Below, piece after piece: positions 9,555-20,393 of a stretch of DNA of 64,000 bases (its first letter is position 1; each line of letters begins with the position of its first letter). The DNA lies in the NCBI GenBank assembly GCA_015069605.1, contig SVII01000004.1:1-64000 (forward strand), read 5' to 3'. The notes below the pieces were generated by a model. That model searched no databases, was not told the origin of the DNA, and was given only the letters and a program-made list of their open reading frames with translations. The DNA comes from Clostridiales bacterium. GTDB lineage: Bacteria; Bacillota; Clostridia; Christensenellales; Borkfalkiaceae. The translations under genes and the position numbers were made by a program.

Positions 9555-9962
9555 TTATTCCGAAAACTGAATCTCTTCGCAATCCTCACCGCAAGAGAGC
9601 GTAAACGGCATACTTGCCATAATCGCATCCTCAACAGCTTTCGTTAAATCGATCACTCCGTTAGTATATCCGTAATCCTCGTAATCTTTACGGGGCTCGA
9701 AATACGCTTCTAATTCACCTTCCACGTCCGCAGAGGCGTCCTTTAAACATCTAGAACATTGACCTTCCAAACGATAAACAACTTTTCCGCGAATATCCAT
9801 AGAATCGTCTTCATACAAATCGTACTCAAACGAAATCTTTACGGGAGCGGCAAATTTCACAAACGGAATTTCTATTAAGTGTTCAGGCGCGGAATATTCA
9901 AATTCCATACTTCCCGAATACTTCTTTTGCGCATTAAGTTTTCTTATATCGATAATCATCAT
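9555..9962 (-). CDS. DUF177 / YceD-family protein
   Basis: CSRCLKDASADVEGELEAYF core, directly upstream of rpmF as in most bacteria. Confidence 0.85.
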   Translation of the reverse strand: MMIIDIRKLNAQKKYSGSMEFEYSAPEHLIEIPFVKFAAPVKISFEYDLYEDDSMDIRGKVVYRLEGQCSRCLKDASADVEGELEAYFEPRKDYEDYGYTNGVIDLTKAVEDAIMASMPFTLSCGEDCEEIQFSE

Positions 9963-10034
9963 AAAACGACTAAATAAGTATAGTATATTTAAATAACTTT
10001 GTCAACTTTTTTTTCGTACAATTTTGGGAAAATT

Positions 10035-11228
10035 TTATAATAATTCTACGGTTTCTCTTGCAATTACAAGTTCTTCATTGGTAGGAATAATCAAAATTTT
10101 CACCTTAGAACCTGCCCCCGTGATATCACGAATCTCACCATTGTTCTTTTCAAGGTTCTTATTCTTATCAATTTCCAAACCAAGATATTGCATATTGTCG
10201 CAGATTGCTTCGCGTACGCAAGGAGTATTTTCGCCAACACCTGCCGTAAATACAATACAATCTACACCATTCATTGCCGCCGCGTAAGAACCAACGTATT
10301 TTTTGCAAGAATACGAGAACATATCCAATGCTAACTGCGCGCGATGATTGCCTTGTCCTGCTGCTGCCGTCAAATCACGGAAGTCGCTGGAAACGCCCGA
10401 AATCCCTGCCATACCGCATTTTTTATTTAAATACGTAAGCGCCTGAGATACGTCCATTCCCTCTTTCTTCGCAAGATATTCCGCCGCAGCGTAATCAATA
10501 TCACCGCTACGCGTACCCATAGGTACACCTGCAAGCGGCGTAAAGCCCATCGACGTATCAACGCATTTGCCGCCGTTTACCGCCGTGATGGAAGAACCGT
10601 TGCCGAGGTGACAAGTAATAATCTTCAAATCTTCAGGCTTTTTGCCAAGATATTTCGCCGCTTCTTGAGAAACAAACTTGTGGCTCGTACCGTGGAAACC
10701 ATAACGACGAATCTTATATCTTTCATAATGCGTATAATCAATCGCGTACATATACGCGTATTCAGGCATCGTGAAATGGAAGCTCGTATCAAACACAAGC
10801 GCCATCGGAGTTTTAGGCATCGCCGCAAGACAAGCCTTTACGCCAACGATTGCCGCAGGATTGTGCAAAGGCGCAAGGTCCTGAATTTCTTCCATCTTTT
10901 GCATAACTTCGTCGGTGACAATCGTGGGCTTTTTAAATACTTCGCCCGAAGCAACCGCACGATGACCTACCGCATCAATTTCTTCCATCGATGCGATAAC
11001 CCCCGACTCCTTATCCGTCAACGCCTTCAAAACCAAGGATACCGCTACGTTATGATCGGGCATCGCTTGTTCAATTACGTATTCCTGACCGTTTGCTTTA
11101 TGCGTAAGTTTCGACCCGTCGATACCGATACGTTCGCAGTTACCTTTTGCAATAACGCTTTCCGTTTCCATATCAATAAGCTGATACTTCAAAGACGAAC
11201 TGCCCGAATTAATAACCAATACTTTCAT
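10035..11228 (-). CDS. ackA: Acetate kinase
   Basis: MKVLVINSGSSSLKYQLID, VFDTSFHFTMPEYAYMY, GFHGTSHKFVS. Confidence 0.96.
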   Translation of the reverse strand: MKVLVINSGSSSLKYQLIDMETESVIAKGNCERIGIDGSKLTHKANGQEYVIEQAMPDHNVAVSLVLKALTDKESGVIASMEEIDAVGHRAVASGEVFKKPTIVTDEVMQKMEEIQDLAPLHNPAAIVGVKACLAAMPKTPMALVFDTSFHFTMPEYAYMYAIDYTHYERYKIRRYGFHGTSHKFVSQEAAKYLGKKPEDLKIITCHLGNGSSITAVNGGKCVDTSMGFTPLAGVPMGTRSGDIDYAAAEYLAKKEGMDVSQALTYLNKKCGMAGISGVSSDFRDLTAAAGQGNHRAQLALDMFSYSCKKYVGSYAAAMNGVDCIVFTAGVGENTPCVREAICDNMQYLGLEIDKNKNLEKNNGEIRDITGAGSKVKILIIPTNEELVIARETVELL

Positions 11229-11252
11229 TTTACACCTCGTAATCCGCTTTGA

Positions 11253-12251
11253 TTAAAGCTGCGTTTGCAATGCCGTGATTGCAACAGCCGCAACGATATC
11301 GTCAGAATTACAACCTCTGGACAAGTCGTTCATAGGCTTTGCAAAACCTTGGCAAATAGGCCCAACCGCCATAAAGCCGCCAAGACGTTCCGCAATTTTA
11401 TAACCGATATTCGCCGCCTGCAAATCAGGGAAAATAAATACGTTTGCTTTGCCTGCGACATCCGAATCGGGAGCTTTCAACGCCGCTACGGAAGGAACAA
11501 TTGCCGCGTCAAACTGCAATTCGCCGTCCAACTTCAAATCGGGAGCTTTTTCCTTTGCAATTCTCGTAGCTTCCGCTACGTTCGTTACGTTGTCGTGTTT
11601 TGCGCTACCTTTCGTGGAGAAAGAAAGCATTGCTACTTTGGGATCGATGCCTGCAATCGCTTTTGCGGAGTTTGCCGTTGCAATCGCGCAATCCGCCAAG
11701 CCTTCGCTGGTGTAGGTAGGATTTAAACCACAATCGGCGAAAATAACGATTCCGTCGGGGCAATATTGATTACCTTGAGGGGGGCAAATCATGAGGTTAA
11801 AACTGGAAACGGAAGATACTCCCTTCGCGGTTTTAATAATCTGCAAGCCAGGGCGAAGCGTGTTTGCCGTTGAATGACAAGCGCCGGAAACCAAACCGTC
11901 AACGTCGCCCATTTTTAACATCATAGCGCCAAAATACGTGCCATCCGCCAACAATTTAGCCGCCTGATCGGGCGTCATACCTTTGGATGCGCGAAGTTCG
12001 CAAAGTTTTGCATTATATTCAGGCAATTTTTCCGAAGTCAAGGGATTGACGATTTCTACGCCCGTCAAATCAATTTCGGGATTTGCCGCTTTGATTTCAG
12101 CTTCGTCGCCAAGCAAAACGATTTTCGCTACCCCTTCTTTGGTAGCGTCAGCCGCTGCTTTTACAACTCTTTTGTCTTCCCCTTCGCAAAGAACAATCGT
12201 TTTTTGCAAGGCTTTTGCTTTAATTTTAATTTCCTCGAGAATATTTTTCAT
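11253..12251 (-). CDS. pta: Phosphate acetyltransferase
   Basis: KTIVLCEGEDKRVVKAA, VSGACHSTANTLRPGLQIIKT, MLSFSTKGSAKH. Confidence 0.95.
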   Translation of the reverse strand: MKNILEEIKIKAKALQKTIVLCEGEDKRVVKAAADATKEGVAKIVLLGDEAEIKAANPEIDLTGVEIVNPLTSEKLPEYNAKLCELRASKGMTPDQAAKLLADGTYFGAMMLKMGDVDGLVSGACHSTANTLRPGLQIIKTAKGVSSVSSFNLMICPPQGNQYCPDGIVIFADCGLNPTYTSEGLADCAIATANSAKAIAGIDPKVAMLSFSTKGSAKHDNVTNVAEATRIAKEKAPDLKLDGELQFDAAIVPSVAALKAPDSDVAGKANVFIFPDLQAANIGYKIAERLGGFMAVGPICQGFAKPMNDLSRGCNSDDIVAAVAITALQTQL

Positions 12252-12387
12252 AGTTTTCTCCTTGAAACACTTTATTTATTTTTCTTTTTTGAGTATAATA
12301 GTGGTGAGAAATCTCATTTCTTTAAAACCCATTATTTTTATTATAGCACACATTTTTTTTATTGTAAAGGAAATAAAAAGAAATAAA

Positions 12388-13530
12388 ATGAAAATTTGCG
12401 CAATAATTTGTGAATACAATCCCTTTCATAACGGACATTCCTATCAAATCTCGGAAGCAAAACGCCTTTCGGGTTGTGATGCCGTCCTTTGTATCATGAG
12501 CGGCAATTTCGTACAACGCGGCGAAGCGGCAATTATGGATAAATACACTCGCGCAAAACACGCAGTTTTATCGGGCGCGGATGCCGTTGTGGAATTACCT
12601 TCCGCTTTTGCGACTTCCAACGCGGAATTGTTTGCAAAAGGCGCAGTACATATTCTATCCTCTACCCCCGAAGTGACTACCTTATGTTTCGGAGCAGAAA
12701 CCGCGGATAAACAAGCGTTTTTACAAGCCGCAACGTTATTAAACGACGAACCGCAAGAAGTATCCGCGGAAATCAAACGTCTTACGGCGATGGGCGTAAG
12801 TTTTGCAAAGGCACGCGCGCAGGCTTGGCAAGGATTGTTAGACACAGTTTTATTATCCTCTCCTAATAATATTTTAGGGTTGGAATATACAAGAGCGTTG
12901 CTTGCCAAATCGTCCAATATCGAAATTTTACCCATTCAACGAAAAGGCAACGGATATTTAGACACAACTTTGACGGAAAATTTTTCCTCGGCTAGCGCTA
13001 TTAGAGCGGCAATAACCGCACAGCAATCCGTTGACGGAAATCTCCCCGATTTTGTGCAAGCCGATTTACCTAATGCCTTAGAAAATAGGTTGGACACATT
13101 AGAAAAATATGCAATTCTCGCCAATACATCCGAACAAATCGCAAAAACGTGCGATTGCACGGAAGGCTTGGAAAACGCTTTTAAAAAAGCCGCTTTAAAA
13201 GCAGAAACTTTAGAAACATCCCTTACGAATGCGAGATATACTTCCGCGCGAATACGCAGAATTGCCCTGCAAAACCTATTAAAAATCCAAGAAACTTCTA
13301 TACGTGCATACTTATCTAACCCTTTGTATTTGCGAGTTTTAGCCATAAAACAAACGCGAAACGACGTATTGTCCTCTTTAAGCAAATCCTCTTTTCCGTT
13401 GATTGTTCGTGCTCACGATGAAAATGCGCTAAACGAAACAGCGAAAAAATGTTACGAAACGGATATTTTTGCGGATAACGTACACGGATTGTTGTATAAA
13501 AATGCTCCCAATAAAAATATTTTCTTATAA
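12388..13530 (+). CDS. tmcAL: tRNA(Met) cytidine acetate ligase (nucleotidyltransferase family)
   Basis: MKICAIICEYNPFHNGHSYQISEAKRLSGCDAVLCIMSGNFVQRGE. Internal ATG at 12388 preferred over the longer ORF start at 11983. Confidence 0.9.
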   Translation: MKICAIICEYNPFHNGHSYQISEAKRLSGCDAVLCIMSGNFVQRGEAAIMDKYTRAKHAVLSGADAVVELPSAFATSNAELFAKGAVHILSSTPEVTTLCFGAETADKQAFLQAATLLNDEPQEVSAEIKRLTAMGVSFAKARAQAWQGLLDTVLLSSPNNILGLEYTRALLAKSSNIEILPIQRKGNGYLDTTLTENFSSASAIRAAITAQQSVDGNLPDFVQADLPNALENRLDTLEKYAILANTSEQIAKTCDCTEGLENAFKKAALKAETLETSLTNARYTSARIRRIALQNLLKIQETSIRAYLSNPLYLRVLAIKQTRNDVLSSLSKSSFPLIVRAHDENALNETAKKCYETDIFADNVHGLLYKNAPNKNIFL

Positions 13531-13535
13531 CGTGA

Positions 13536-13571
13536 AAATCCCGATCTTGAAACTTGTCAAGGTCGGGATTT
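13536..13571. terminator. Intrinsic terminator-like hairpin downstream of tmcAL
   Basis: AAATCCCGATCTTG-N8-CAAGGTCGGGATTT, 14-bp arms with one wobble. Confidence 0.7.
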
Positions 13572-13611
13572 CCGTTGGACATAATTATGGAATGAACAAA
13601 TTTATACAAAA

Positions 13612-13863
13612 TTACTTTTCCCAAATAATCGGGGTGACGCCGTCTTCCGCATAATGCCAATAATTATCGTCATACGCCGTTCCCTCTTCATTTAAAGGCG
13701 GTTCATTTTCACTGTAATAATAGATAGGAAAGAACACCTGCGAATTACTTCCGTCTAAACCTATTGCACCACAGGAAAACGTAGTATCCGTAAACGCGCC
13801 TGCTTCTTTCAGTGCTTCCCATTCCGCCCTTGTACCTTTATAAAAAACGTCACTGACAACCAT
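13612..13863 (-). pseudogene. C-terminal remnant of a BspA-like leucine-rich-repeat surface protein
   Basis: FYKGTRAEWEAL...IYYYSENEPPLNEEGTAYDDNYWHYAEDGVTPIIWEK matches the usual C-terminal tail of these proteins; no repeat region or signal peptide upstream. Confidence 0.55.
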
Positions 13864-13959
13864 TTCAATTAAACATATAACAATAGGGTAGTCGTCGCAC
13901 GCAAATTTGAACTGCCTTTTTATAAAATCGGTGATACTGCACGAACTTACTACACATAA

Positions 13960-13988
13960 AAAATCCCTGCCTTTGTGACAGAGATTTT
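13960..13988 (-). terminator. Intrinsic terminator downstream of uxaA
   Basis: Minus strand AAAATCTCTG-N9-CAGGGATTTT followed by a T run. Confidence 0.65.
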
Positions 13989-14020
13989 ATTATTATAGAT
14001 AATGGAAATACAACCGCTAT

Positions 14021-15430
14021 TTACAAAGTTACGCCCGTTTTATAGAATGCAATTTCACGCACGTCTTCGCTTCTACAAATATATTCGCCATTGATTGTCT
14101 TTCGTATCAATTCAAACAGTCCGTCTTCGTCCATGGAATAGGCATTGAAATCGATCCAGTTGGATTTATGGGAAGAAATGTTGTTGTTTGTACCGATTTT
14201 CATTGTCGGAACAAACGTACTAAACGGCGTACCTCTGCCCGTTGTAAACAACACGATTTGACAGCCGCTTGCAGCGAGTGCCGTTGCCGCAATTAAGTCG
14301 TTCCCAGGTGCGTTCAACGCGGACACGCCCTGCTCTTTTACTAACTCGCCATACGCAAGCACGTCCACTATTTCAGTAGAACCTGCCTTTTCGATGCAGC
14401 CTAAGGACTTTTCTTCTAACGTCGTAATCCCACCCTTTTTATTGCCAGGGCTGGGATTTTCATACACGGGAAAACCTTGTTTTGTATAATATGCTTTGAA
14501 ATCCTCAATCATCTTTTTATACTTCTCAAAGATTTCTTGGTTTTTGCATTTATTCATTAATAGTTGTTCCGCACCGAACATTTCGGGGACTTCGGTTAAA
14601 ATTGCGCTGCCGTTTAAAGCAACTACTTTATCCGTAATCTTGCCTACGAGCGGATTTGCCGTCAAGCCCGAATACCCATCCGAGCCGCCACATTTTAAGC
14701 CTATGCAAAGTTCGGAAAAATCAACTTCTTCTCTTTTTAAATCTTTCGCTTTTGCAATGAATTTTTTGAGGATTTCCATACCGTAGGCGTGCTCGTCCTC
14801 GACGTCTTGGCAGTTGAAATATTCAATATTATTACGTTTACAAGGCGCAAGCGTTTCTTTTATGCCGTCCATACCATTGTTTTCACAACCTAAGCCTACG
14901 AATAAAACGAAACTTGCGTTGGGATTAAGAGCAATCGAGCAAAGCAGATTTTTGATATTTTCGTTGTCCTCGCCAAGCTGTGAACAGCCAAATTGATGCG
15001 TTAACGCATACACGCCGTCGATACTGCCCGTCACATAAGGTTTGATTTCGTTTGCTAAACGAATACAAACATTATTTACACAACCAACCGTCGGGATAAT
15101 ATAGATTTCGTTACGGATACCTGCTCTGCCTTTTTCGCGTTTATAACCTAAAAAAGTCGCTTGGCTTTTTTCAGGTTTTATAGCATGAAACTCGTAGGTA
15201 TATGCTACGTTTTCGTCCAAATGGGATTTTACGTTATGTGTATGCACCCATTCGCCTGCTTTAATATCCTGCGTGCTTCTTCCGATAATTTCGCCGTATT
15301 TGATAACGTATTCGCCCTTTTTTATATCGCAAAGAGCATATTTATGCCCCGCAGGAATTTGTTCGTTGCCATCCAAGCAAACGCCTACGTTGTCTTTTTC
15401 GTTAATGATTACGCTTTTCATATTAAACAA
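14021..15430 (-). CDS. uxaA: Altronate dehydratase
   Basis: IPAGHKYALCDIKKGEYVIKYGEIIGRSTQDIKAGEWVHTHN, GFGCSQLGED-like region, GLKCGGSDGYSGLTANPLVG. Confidence 0.92.
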   Translation of the reverse strand: MFNMKSVIINEKDNVGVCLDGNEQIPAGHKYALCDIKKGEYVIKYGEIIGRSTQDIKAGEWVHTHNVKSHLDENVAYTYEFHAIKPEKSQATFLGYKREKGRAGIRNEIYIIPTVGCVNNVCIRLANEIKPYVTGSIDGVYALTHQFGCSQLGEDNENIKNLLCSIALNPNASFVLFVGLGCENNGMDGIKETLAPCKRNNIEYFNCQDVEDEHAYGMEILKKFIAKAKDLKREEVDFSELCIGLKCGGSDGYSGLTANPLVGKITDKVVALNGSAILTEVPEMFGAEQLLMNKCKNQEIFEKYKKMIEDFKAYYTKQGFPVYENPSPGNKKGGITTLEEKSLGCIEKAGSTEIVDVLAYGELVKEQGVSALNAPGNDLIAATALAASGCQIVLFTTGRGTPFSTFVPTMKIGTNNNISSHKSNWIDFNAYSMDEDGLFELIRKTINGEYICRSEDVREIAFYKTGVTL

Positions 15431-16797
15431 ATCCCTTCTTTGATTTTTGCAACGTTTATTTCTACTTCTTTTGCAAAACCTGCGTATGCAGTCAAATCTT
15501 CACCCCATATGTTTTCGTCCGACATAAACGCTTTGACGGAATTGCCGTTTGCAAAGTATTCCAAGTACGGCAAATCGTCTTTAAGCTCAATTTCCCTATT
15601 CGGTACTTTTACAATATATTTATCGCCTTGCTTGTTTATTGAGGAATACAACGCCATAAGATACGAAAAACCGATCGTCAAATTGGGGGCTATTTTGCCG
15701 TGTTCTGTGTAATAGTCCTTAAAGCTAGGTAAAACTCTTGCTTTCCATTTGGAAATAGAATTCAAAGAAATGCTGACAAGCTGGTGGTTCAAGAACGGGT
15801 TCATAAAGCGATCTTTTACGCTGTTTGCAAACACCGTCGTTGCGGCAATATCGCTGGAAACATAAGGAATAATTTCCTCTTTCAAAGTATTTTCAACGAA
15901 CGCAGAAAGTTTCTCATCCGTCATCGCGTCGTAAACTGTCACCGCCCCCAGCATAAGCCCTGCTGGAACGAGGTTGGTATGGCTACCGTTCAATACGCGC
16001 ACTTTTCTCTTTTTATAATACCCGATGTCGTTCGTAAGCACTACTTCGATATTGTGTACGCCCTCTTGAATATAATCAGTGATATTCCCCTTCTTTTCTA
16101 CCGCCCAAAGCCCGAATGGTTCGCCAATGGACACTAATTCGTCCTTTTCACCAATCAACTCTTCTAAATGCTCTTTCGTTTCTTCATCACGGGGATATCC
16201 CGATACGATGCGGTCAACAAGCGTATTACAGTAGAAATTTTGTCCGTCGTTCCACACCTTGAATGCTTCAGGCAAAGCCCAAAGTTCGATATATTTATCC
16301 ACGCATTTTTTGAGTTCATCCGCATTGTTGTCAATAAGTTCTACGGGCAACAAATATAACCCGTTCAAGCCTGCTTTGAAACGTTCATAAAGGAACTTTG
16401 TTAATTTCGCTGGATAGGTAATCCCATCAAAACCGTCCATTTTGTCGTTCGCGTTATAGCAAATCCCTGCTTCCGTTGTGTTGGATACAATAATTTTCAA
16501 GTCCTTGTCTTTCGCAAGCGAGATATATTTATCATAATCAATAAACGGATCAATAACGTTTTCAAGGCTATCTACCTTATATACGTTTTCTACCGACTTG
16601 CCGTTTTCCATACCTCGAAGTACAATATGGTATTTATTTTCTTGCCTTTCAAAGCGTTCAAGCGTTCCAAATGTGATGGGTTTTACAATATTTACCGCAT
16701 ATTCTCCCTTTTCAGCTTTATTCAAAGTGTCGAAATACACGTCCACAAACGTACGCAAAAAGTTTCCTTCACCGTATTGCAATACTTTAATCATCAA
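15418..16797 (-). CDS. uxaB: Tagaturonate reductase (mannitol dehydrogenase family)
   Basis: VLQYGEGNFLRTFVDVYFDTLN, VSNTTEAGI, VLNGSHTNLVPAGLMLG; adjacent to uxaA. Confidence 0.9.
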   Translation of the reverse strand: MMIKVLQYGEGNFLRTFVDVYFDTLNKAEKGEYAVNIVKPITFGTLERFERQENKYHIVLRGMENGKSVENVYKVDSLENVIDPFIDYDKYISLAKDKDLKIIVSNTTEAGICYNANDKMDGFDGITYPAKLTKFLYERFKAGLNGLYLLPVELIDNNADELKKCVDKYIELWALPEAFKVWNDGQNFYCNTLVDRIVSGYPRDEETKEHLEELIGEKDELVSIGEPFGLWAVEKKGNITDYIQEGVHNIEVVLTNDIGYYKKRKVRVLNGSHTNLVPAGLMLGAVTVYDAMTDEKLSAFVENTLKEEIIPYVSSDIAATTVFANSVKDRFMNPFLNHQLVSISLNSISKWKARVLPSFKDYYTEHGKIAPNLTIGFSYLMALYSSINKQGDKYIVKVPNREIELKDDLPYLEYFANGNSVKAFMSDENIWGEDLTAYAGFAKEVEINVAKIKEGICLI

Positions 16798-16926
16798 ATA
16801 AACTTCCTTTCTACTCTTTTCTTTTGGTTTTTCACCTTAATAAAATAATAGCATAATTACGCTTGACTTTCAATATAAAAAATGATAAGATTTAATCAAA
16901 TTACATATATATTATAAGGAGAACGT

Positions 16927-17721
16927 ATGCCGTTTATTGAAATTGATAAATCCATTCGAGAGAAAGACTGGTCTATGCGCGAATTTCACTCGCACGATCA
17001 TTATGAAATCTATTTTTTAAACAAGGGCAGTCGATTCTTTTTTCTTTCAAATGCTCTATATAAAATAAACGGCCCCGCTGTTGTCGTTATACCTCCGCAT
17101 ACAGTACATAAAACGGAAGGCGGATCTTTTGAAAGATATAATATCAACGTTTCCTCTGCCTATCTTGATCCTTTTCAAAAGGAGATCCTCGAACAAAAAT
17201 CTTTGCAAATTTTAAAAATAACGGCGCAAGAAGCGAAAGCTCTTTCCGCATTGCTGGATCATGCCTATACCATCGATAAAGCGACAAAAAAGGGAGAATA
17301 TCAGCTACGCGTCTTATTTTCTTATGGGATATTTCTTTTGGATCAATCCTCCGCCTCCCATCAAACTCCGCAAGCACAATCGGAAATGGATATTCCGCCT
17401 CTTATTCTAAAAGTGCTTGATTATCTTAATGCGCATTACAGCGAAAATATCACACTAGACGGGTTAGCTGAAAAATTTTTCGTTTCAAAACCAACCCTTA
17501 TCTATAATTTCAAAAAATACACCAAACGTTCTCCTATCGATTTTTTGCTTACCGTACGCATAACGAAAGCCAAACAGTTGCTCGTGTCCACCAAACAGAG
17601 TGTTGAAATCATTGCTGATACGTGCGGTTTTTCTTCTGCAAATTATTTTGGGCTCATTTTTAAAAAAAAGGAAGGCATTTCCCCGTTGACCTATCGAAAA
17701 AATCAATTGGCAAAAATGTAA
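16927..17721 (+). CDS. AraC-family transcriptional regulator with cupin sensor domain
   Basis: N-terminal FHSHDHYEIYFLNKG cupin; C-terminal HTH ITLDGLAEKFFVSKPTLIYNFKKYTKRSPIDFLL...GFSSANYFGLIFKKKEGISPLTYRK; divergent from uxaB. Confidence 0.88.
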   Translation: MPFIEIDKSIREKDWSMREFHSHDHYEIYFLNKGSRFFFLSNALYKINGPAVVVIPPHTVHKTEGGSFERYNINVSSAYLDPFQKEILEQKSLQILKITAQEAKALSALLDHAYTIDKATKKGEYQLRVLFSYGIFLLDQSSASHQTPQAQSEMDIPPLILKVLDYLNAHYSENITLDGLAEKFFVSKPTLIYNFKKYTKRSPIDFLLTVRITKAKQLLVSTKQSVEIIADTCGFSSANYFGLIFKKKEGISPLTYRKNQLAKM

Positions 17722-17750
17722 TCAACTGCATATCTAAACTTTTCTAAAAA

Positions 17751-17787
17751 AAATCCTTTTCTGCGAATTTGTAGAAAAGGATTTTTT
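17751..17787 (+). terminator. Intrinsic terminator of AraC-family gene
   Basis: AAATCCTTTTCT-N10-AGAAAAGGATTT then T run. Confidence 0.8.
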
Positions 17788-17894
17788 AGTAGTTATATTT
17801 TATTAATTTTTTTATTGTACATCTTAAAAGATAAAATCTTCTCTTACATCACCACAATAGATTTCTTCCGTTGCGTTATTAAGCGTCAATTTTA

Positions 17895-20393
17895 TTAAAA
17901 CTTAATGGTAATAATTTTCTTTTCCGCAAGCGTCAATTCGGTCACTTTTTCCCCACAAAGCGTTTCGCGCATATCCGTCAACTGTACTTCGCGATCAAAT
18001 TTCACTTTTCTTGCCTCATTGTACGGATTAAAAATACGAAGTACCGTTTCTCCTGCATCCGACTGTTTTAAGCAAGACGCCACGACATCGCCTTTTACCG
18101 AAACCACGCTACTACGTGCAGCCTCGCCCTTGCCATTCCCTGCAAATGCATACAATCTAGGGCGATTGAATGCATACGCACTTGCTACCGCTTCCGCTCT
18201 ATTTTCCGACGTATAGAACTCCACTGCGTACTCTGCCGTTACCGTTCGCAAACACTGTGAATCGTAGGTGTAGAAATCAAACCAGTCCCCTAAAATCCCT
18301 ACGCCGCGCACCAACGTGAGCTGTGTGTGTCCCGTTGTCATATCTACTTCATACTCGTGATTGCCGCGTACCGCCAAAATTGAACCTACGCCCTCATCAG
18401 ATAAACGTTCAACAAACTCAAACGTTCTTTGTGGATGATAAGGCGCAACCCATTTATCCCAAGGTTTATTGACACGATTGGTAATATCAAAATGCCCCGC
18501 TGAATTGTGCGTAGGATATGCGTGATCCCAAGTAAAATCCGCACGAATTCTATGATCTTTACAGGTGTTTTCAAAACGAACGGATACCTGTACGTCCTTC
18601 TTTGACGCCAAAAGGCTAACCTGGCTTTCAATCTCCACGTATTCCCCATTTTGCTGCAAAAGATGGTTTATTACACGGAATGTTACCTTGTCGCTTTCTG
18701 CGCTTTGAATAGAAATATCCCCTTCGTCTTGGAGTGTATCGTGTTGTTCTCCTTTAGGGAAAAACTCATATTCGTTGCCCTCGTCACCAATTTCCACGAA
18801 AGCGTTTTGCCCCTCTAAAACTTTGCCCGATGCTTTATCGGTTATGTTGAAAGTACCGTTTTTATTAAAGGAAACTCGCACGTATTCATTTTCCATAGAG
18901 TTTTCATCAAACGAAACCTTAGTGATTTCTGTTTTCTTACTTGACTTCACTGTTAAAACAGTACAGCAAGCTGGCGCAAACTCTCCATATATACGATAAG
19001 AAAATCTACGTACCTTATAAATTTGTCTAAATTTATCCTCCGGTAATTCGTAAATGGTTTGTTCACCAAAATCCGTTACAACCACCGAATATTCCTTGCC
19101 GTCTTTGTCAATCAAGATGGGATTTTGCGGGATTTCCTCTCCCTCTTTATAATCAACGATACATTCTACGTAATCACTAACTGTTTGTGGATAACAGTTG
19201 ACAACTACCACAGATTTTTCTGTTCCTGCAATCTTTGCGACCAAGCGTCTCCCCATTTGATCAATATAGCTTTGTGCCGTATCCAGCGTTTCCGCAAAAC
19301 GCATTTCCATCTTCGTATGCACTTCATCTACACTGCAACCGCAAATACTGTCGTGAGGATAGTTTTCCAACAGCCCCTTCCAAAGATAATGCAACATTTC
19401 GCCGTCATAACGCAATCCGTAGCCGTCAACAATCGCCGCCATAGGTTCGGCAACCGATTCCAACAAATAATTCGCGCGATAATTTTGCTGTTTTAAATAA
19501 ATTCTTGCACTCGCAGTTTCTCGCAAGGTACGAACGCCTTTGCTGTTTTCTTGACAAATCTCACCATTCCATATAGGAAAGTTGTCTTTATACGGACGCA
19601 AAACTGCCATATAATCTTCTGCAGTGGTGTGCTGTATATCGTACCCAAGTTCTTTCGCCGCAGCAAGCACGTTTGACAAATTAGCCTGTACAGGTTGATG
19701 ATCACAACCATTCAAAAGTAAAATGGCGTCTGTATTTGCGCAAGGCGCCATCGCATATAGCAAACCGCCTAAACGCTCGTCAAGAGCATCTTTATCCTCA
19801 GGTAATTCCATACCATTGGAATACCAAAAAGTAAATTGCGAGGCAAATACTTCGCTTCCATCGGGAGAAATCCATCTAAATTCCGACATACCTTCGTCTG
19901 TCTTGCCGAGATGTTCATCTTCATAGCCGTTTGGCACAGTGCCTCTACCTACAAGCGCACAATCCATGCCAAAGCTATTCAAAATTTGCGGCATTTGACC
20001 GACATTCCCAAAGGTATCGGGGAAATATCCCACCATCGTCGCATCACCATATTTTGCCGTTTCTTTCAAGCCTACCAAAACATTTCTTACATTAGATTCG
20101 CCGCTAATCAAATACTCATCTTGCAAAACGTAGAAAGGTCCAACTTTTATTCGTCCATCTGCTATCAACTTTTTTACGCGATTTTCCATAGAGGGACGCA
20201 CTTTTAAATAATCCTCTAAAACAATAATTTGACCATCCAAGTGAAAAGATTTAAATTCCGGATCCGTTTCCAGAACTTCAATCAATTTATCCATAAACTG
20301 AACGAGATTAAAATTGTGTTTTGCATGGCTTAAATACCATTCTCTATCCCAATGACTGTGAGAAACAACATATAACTTTTTATCTTTTCTCAT
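17895..20393 (-). CDS. Glycoside hydrolase family 38 alpha-mannosidase
   Basis: MRKDKKLYVVSHSHWDREWYLSHAKHNFNLVQFMDKLI; FHLDGQIIVLEDYLKVRP; PDTFGNVGQMPQIL. Confidence 0.93.
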   Translation of the reverse strand: MRKDKKLYVVSHSHWDREWYLSHAKHNFNLVQFMDKLIEVLETDPEFKSFHLDGQIIVLEDYLKVRPSMENRVKKLIADGRIKVGPFYVLQDEYLISGESNVRNVLVGLKETAKYGDATMVGYFPDTFGNVGQMPQILNSFGMDCALVGRGTVPNGYEDEHLGKTDEGMSEFRWISPDGSEVFASQFTFWYSNGMELPEDKDALDERLGGLLYAMAPCANTDAILLLNGCDHQPVQANLSNVLAAAKELGYDIQHTTAEDYMAVLRPYKDNFPIWNGEICQENSKGVRTLRETASARIYLKQQNYRANYLLESVAEPMAAIVDGYGLRYDGEMLHYLWKGLLENYPHDSICGCSVDEVHTKMEMRFAETLDTAQSYIDQMGRRLVAKIAGTEKSVVVVNCYPQTVSDYVECIVDYKEGEEIPQNPILIDKDGKEYSVVVTDFGEQTIYELPEDKFRQIYKVRRFSYRIYGEFAPACCTVLTVKSSKKTEITKVSFDENSMENEYVRVSFNKNGTFNITDKASGKVLEGQNAFVEIGDEGNEYEFFPKGEQHDTLQDEGDISIQSAESDKVTFRVINHLLQQNGEYVEIESQVSLLASKKDVQVSVRFENTCKDHRIRADFTWDHAYPTHNSAGHFDITNRVNKPWDKWVAPYHPQRTFEFVERLSDEGVGSILAVRGNHEYEVDMTTGHTQLTLVRGVGILGDWFDFYTYDSQCLRTVTAEYAVEFYTSENRAEAVASAYAFNRPRLYAFAGNGKGEAARSSVVSVKGDVVASCLKQSDAGETVLRIFNPYNEARKVKFDREVQLTDMRETLCGEKVTELTLAEKKIITIKF

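Noticed and set aside
11983-12387. Upstream extension of the tmcAL ORF (starting at 11983)
   Set aside because: Overlaps pta on the opposite strand, and the conserved protein clearly starts at MKICAIICEYNPFHNGH (12388).
13316-13660. 114-aa minus-strand ORF overlapping the tmcAL 3-prime end
   Set aside because: Crosses the terminator hairpin and is antisense to tmcAL; no recognisable domain.
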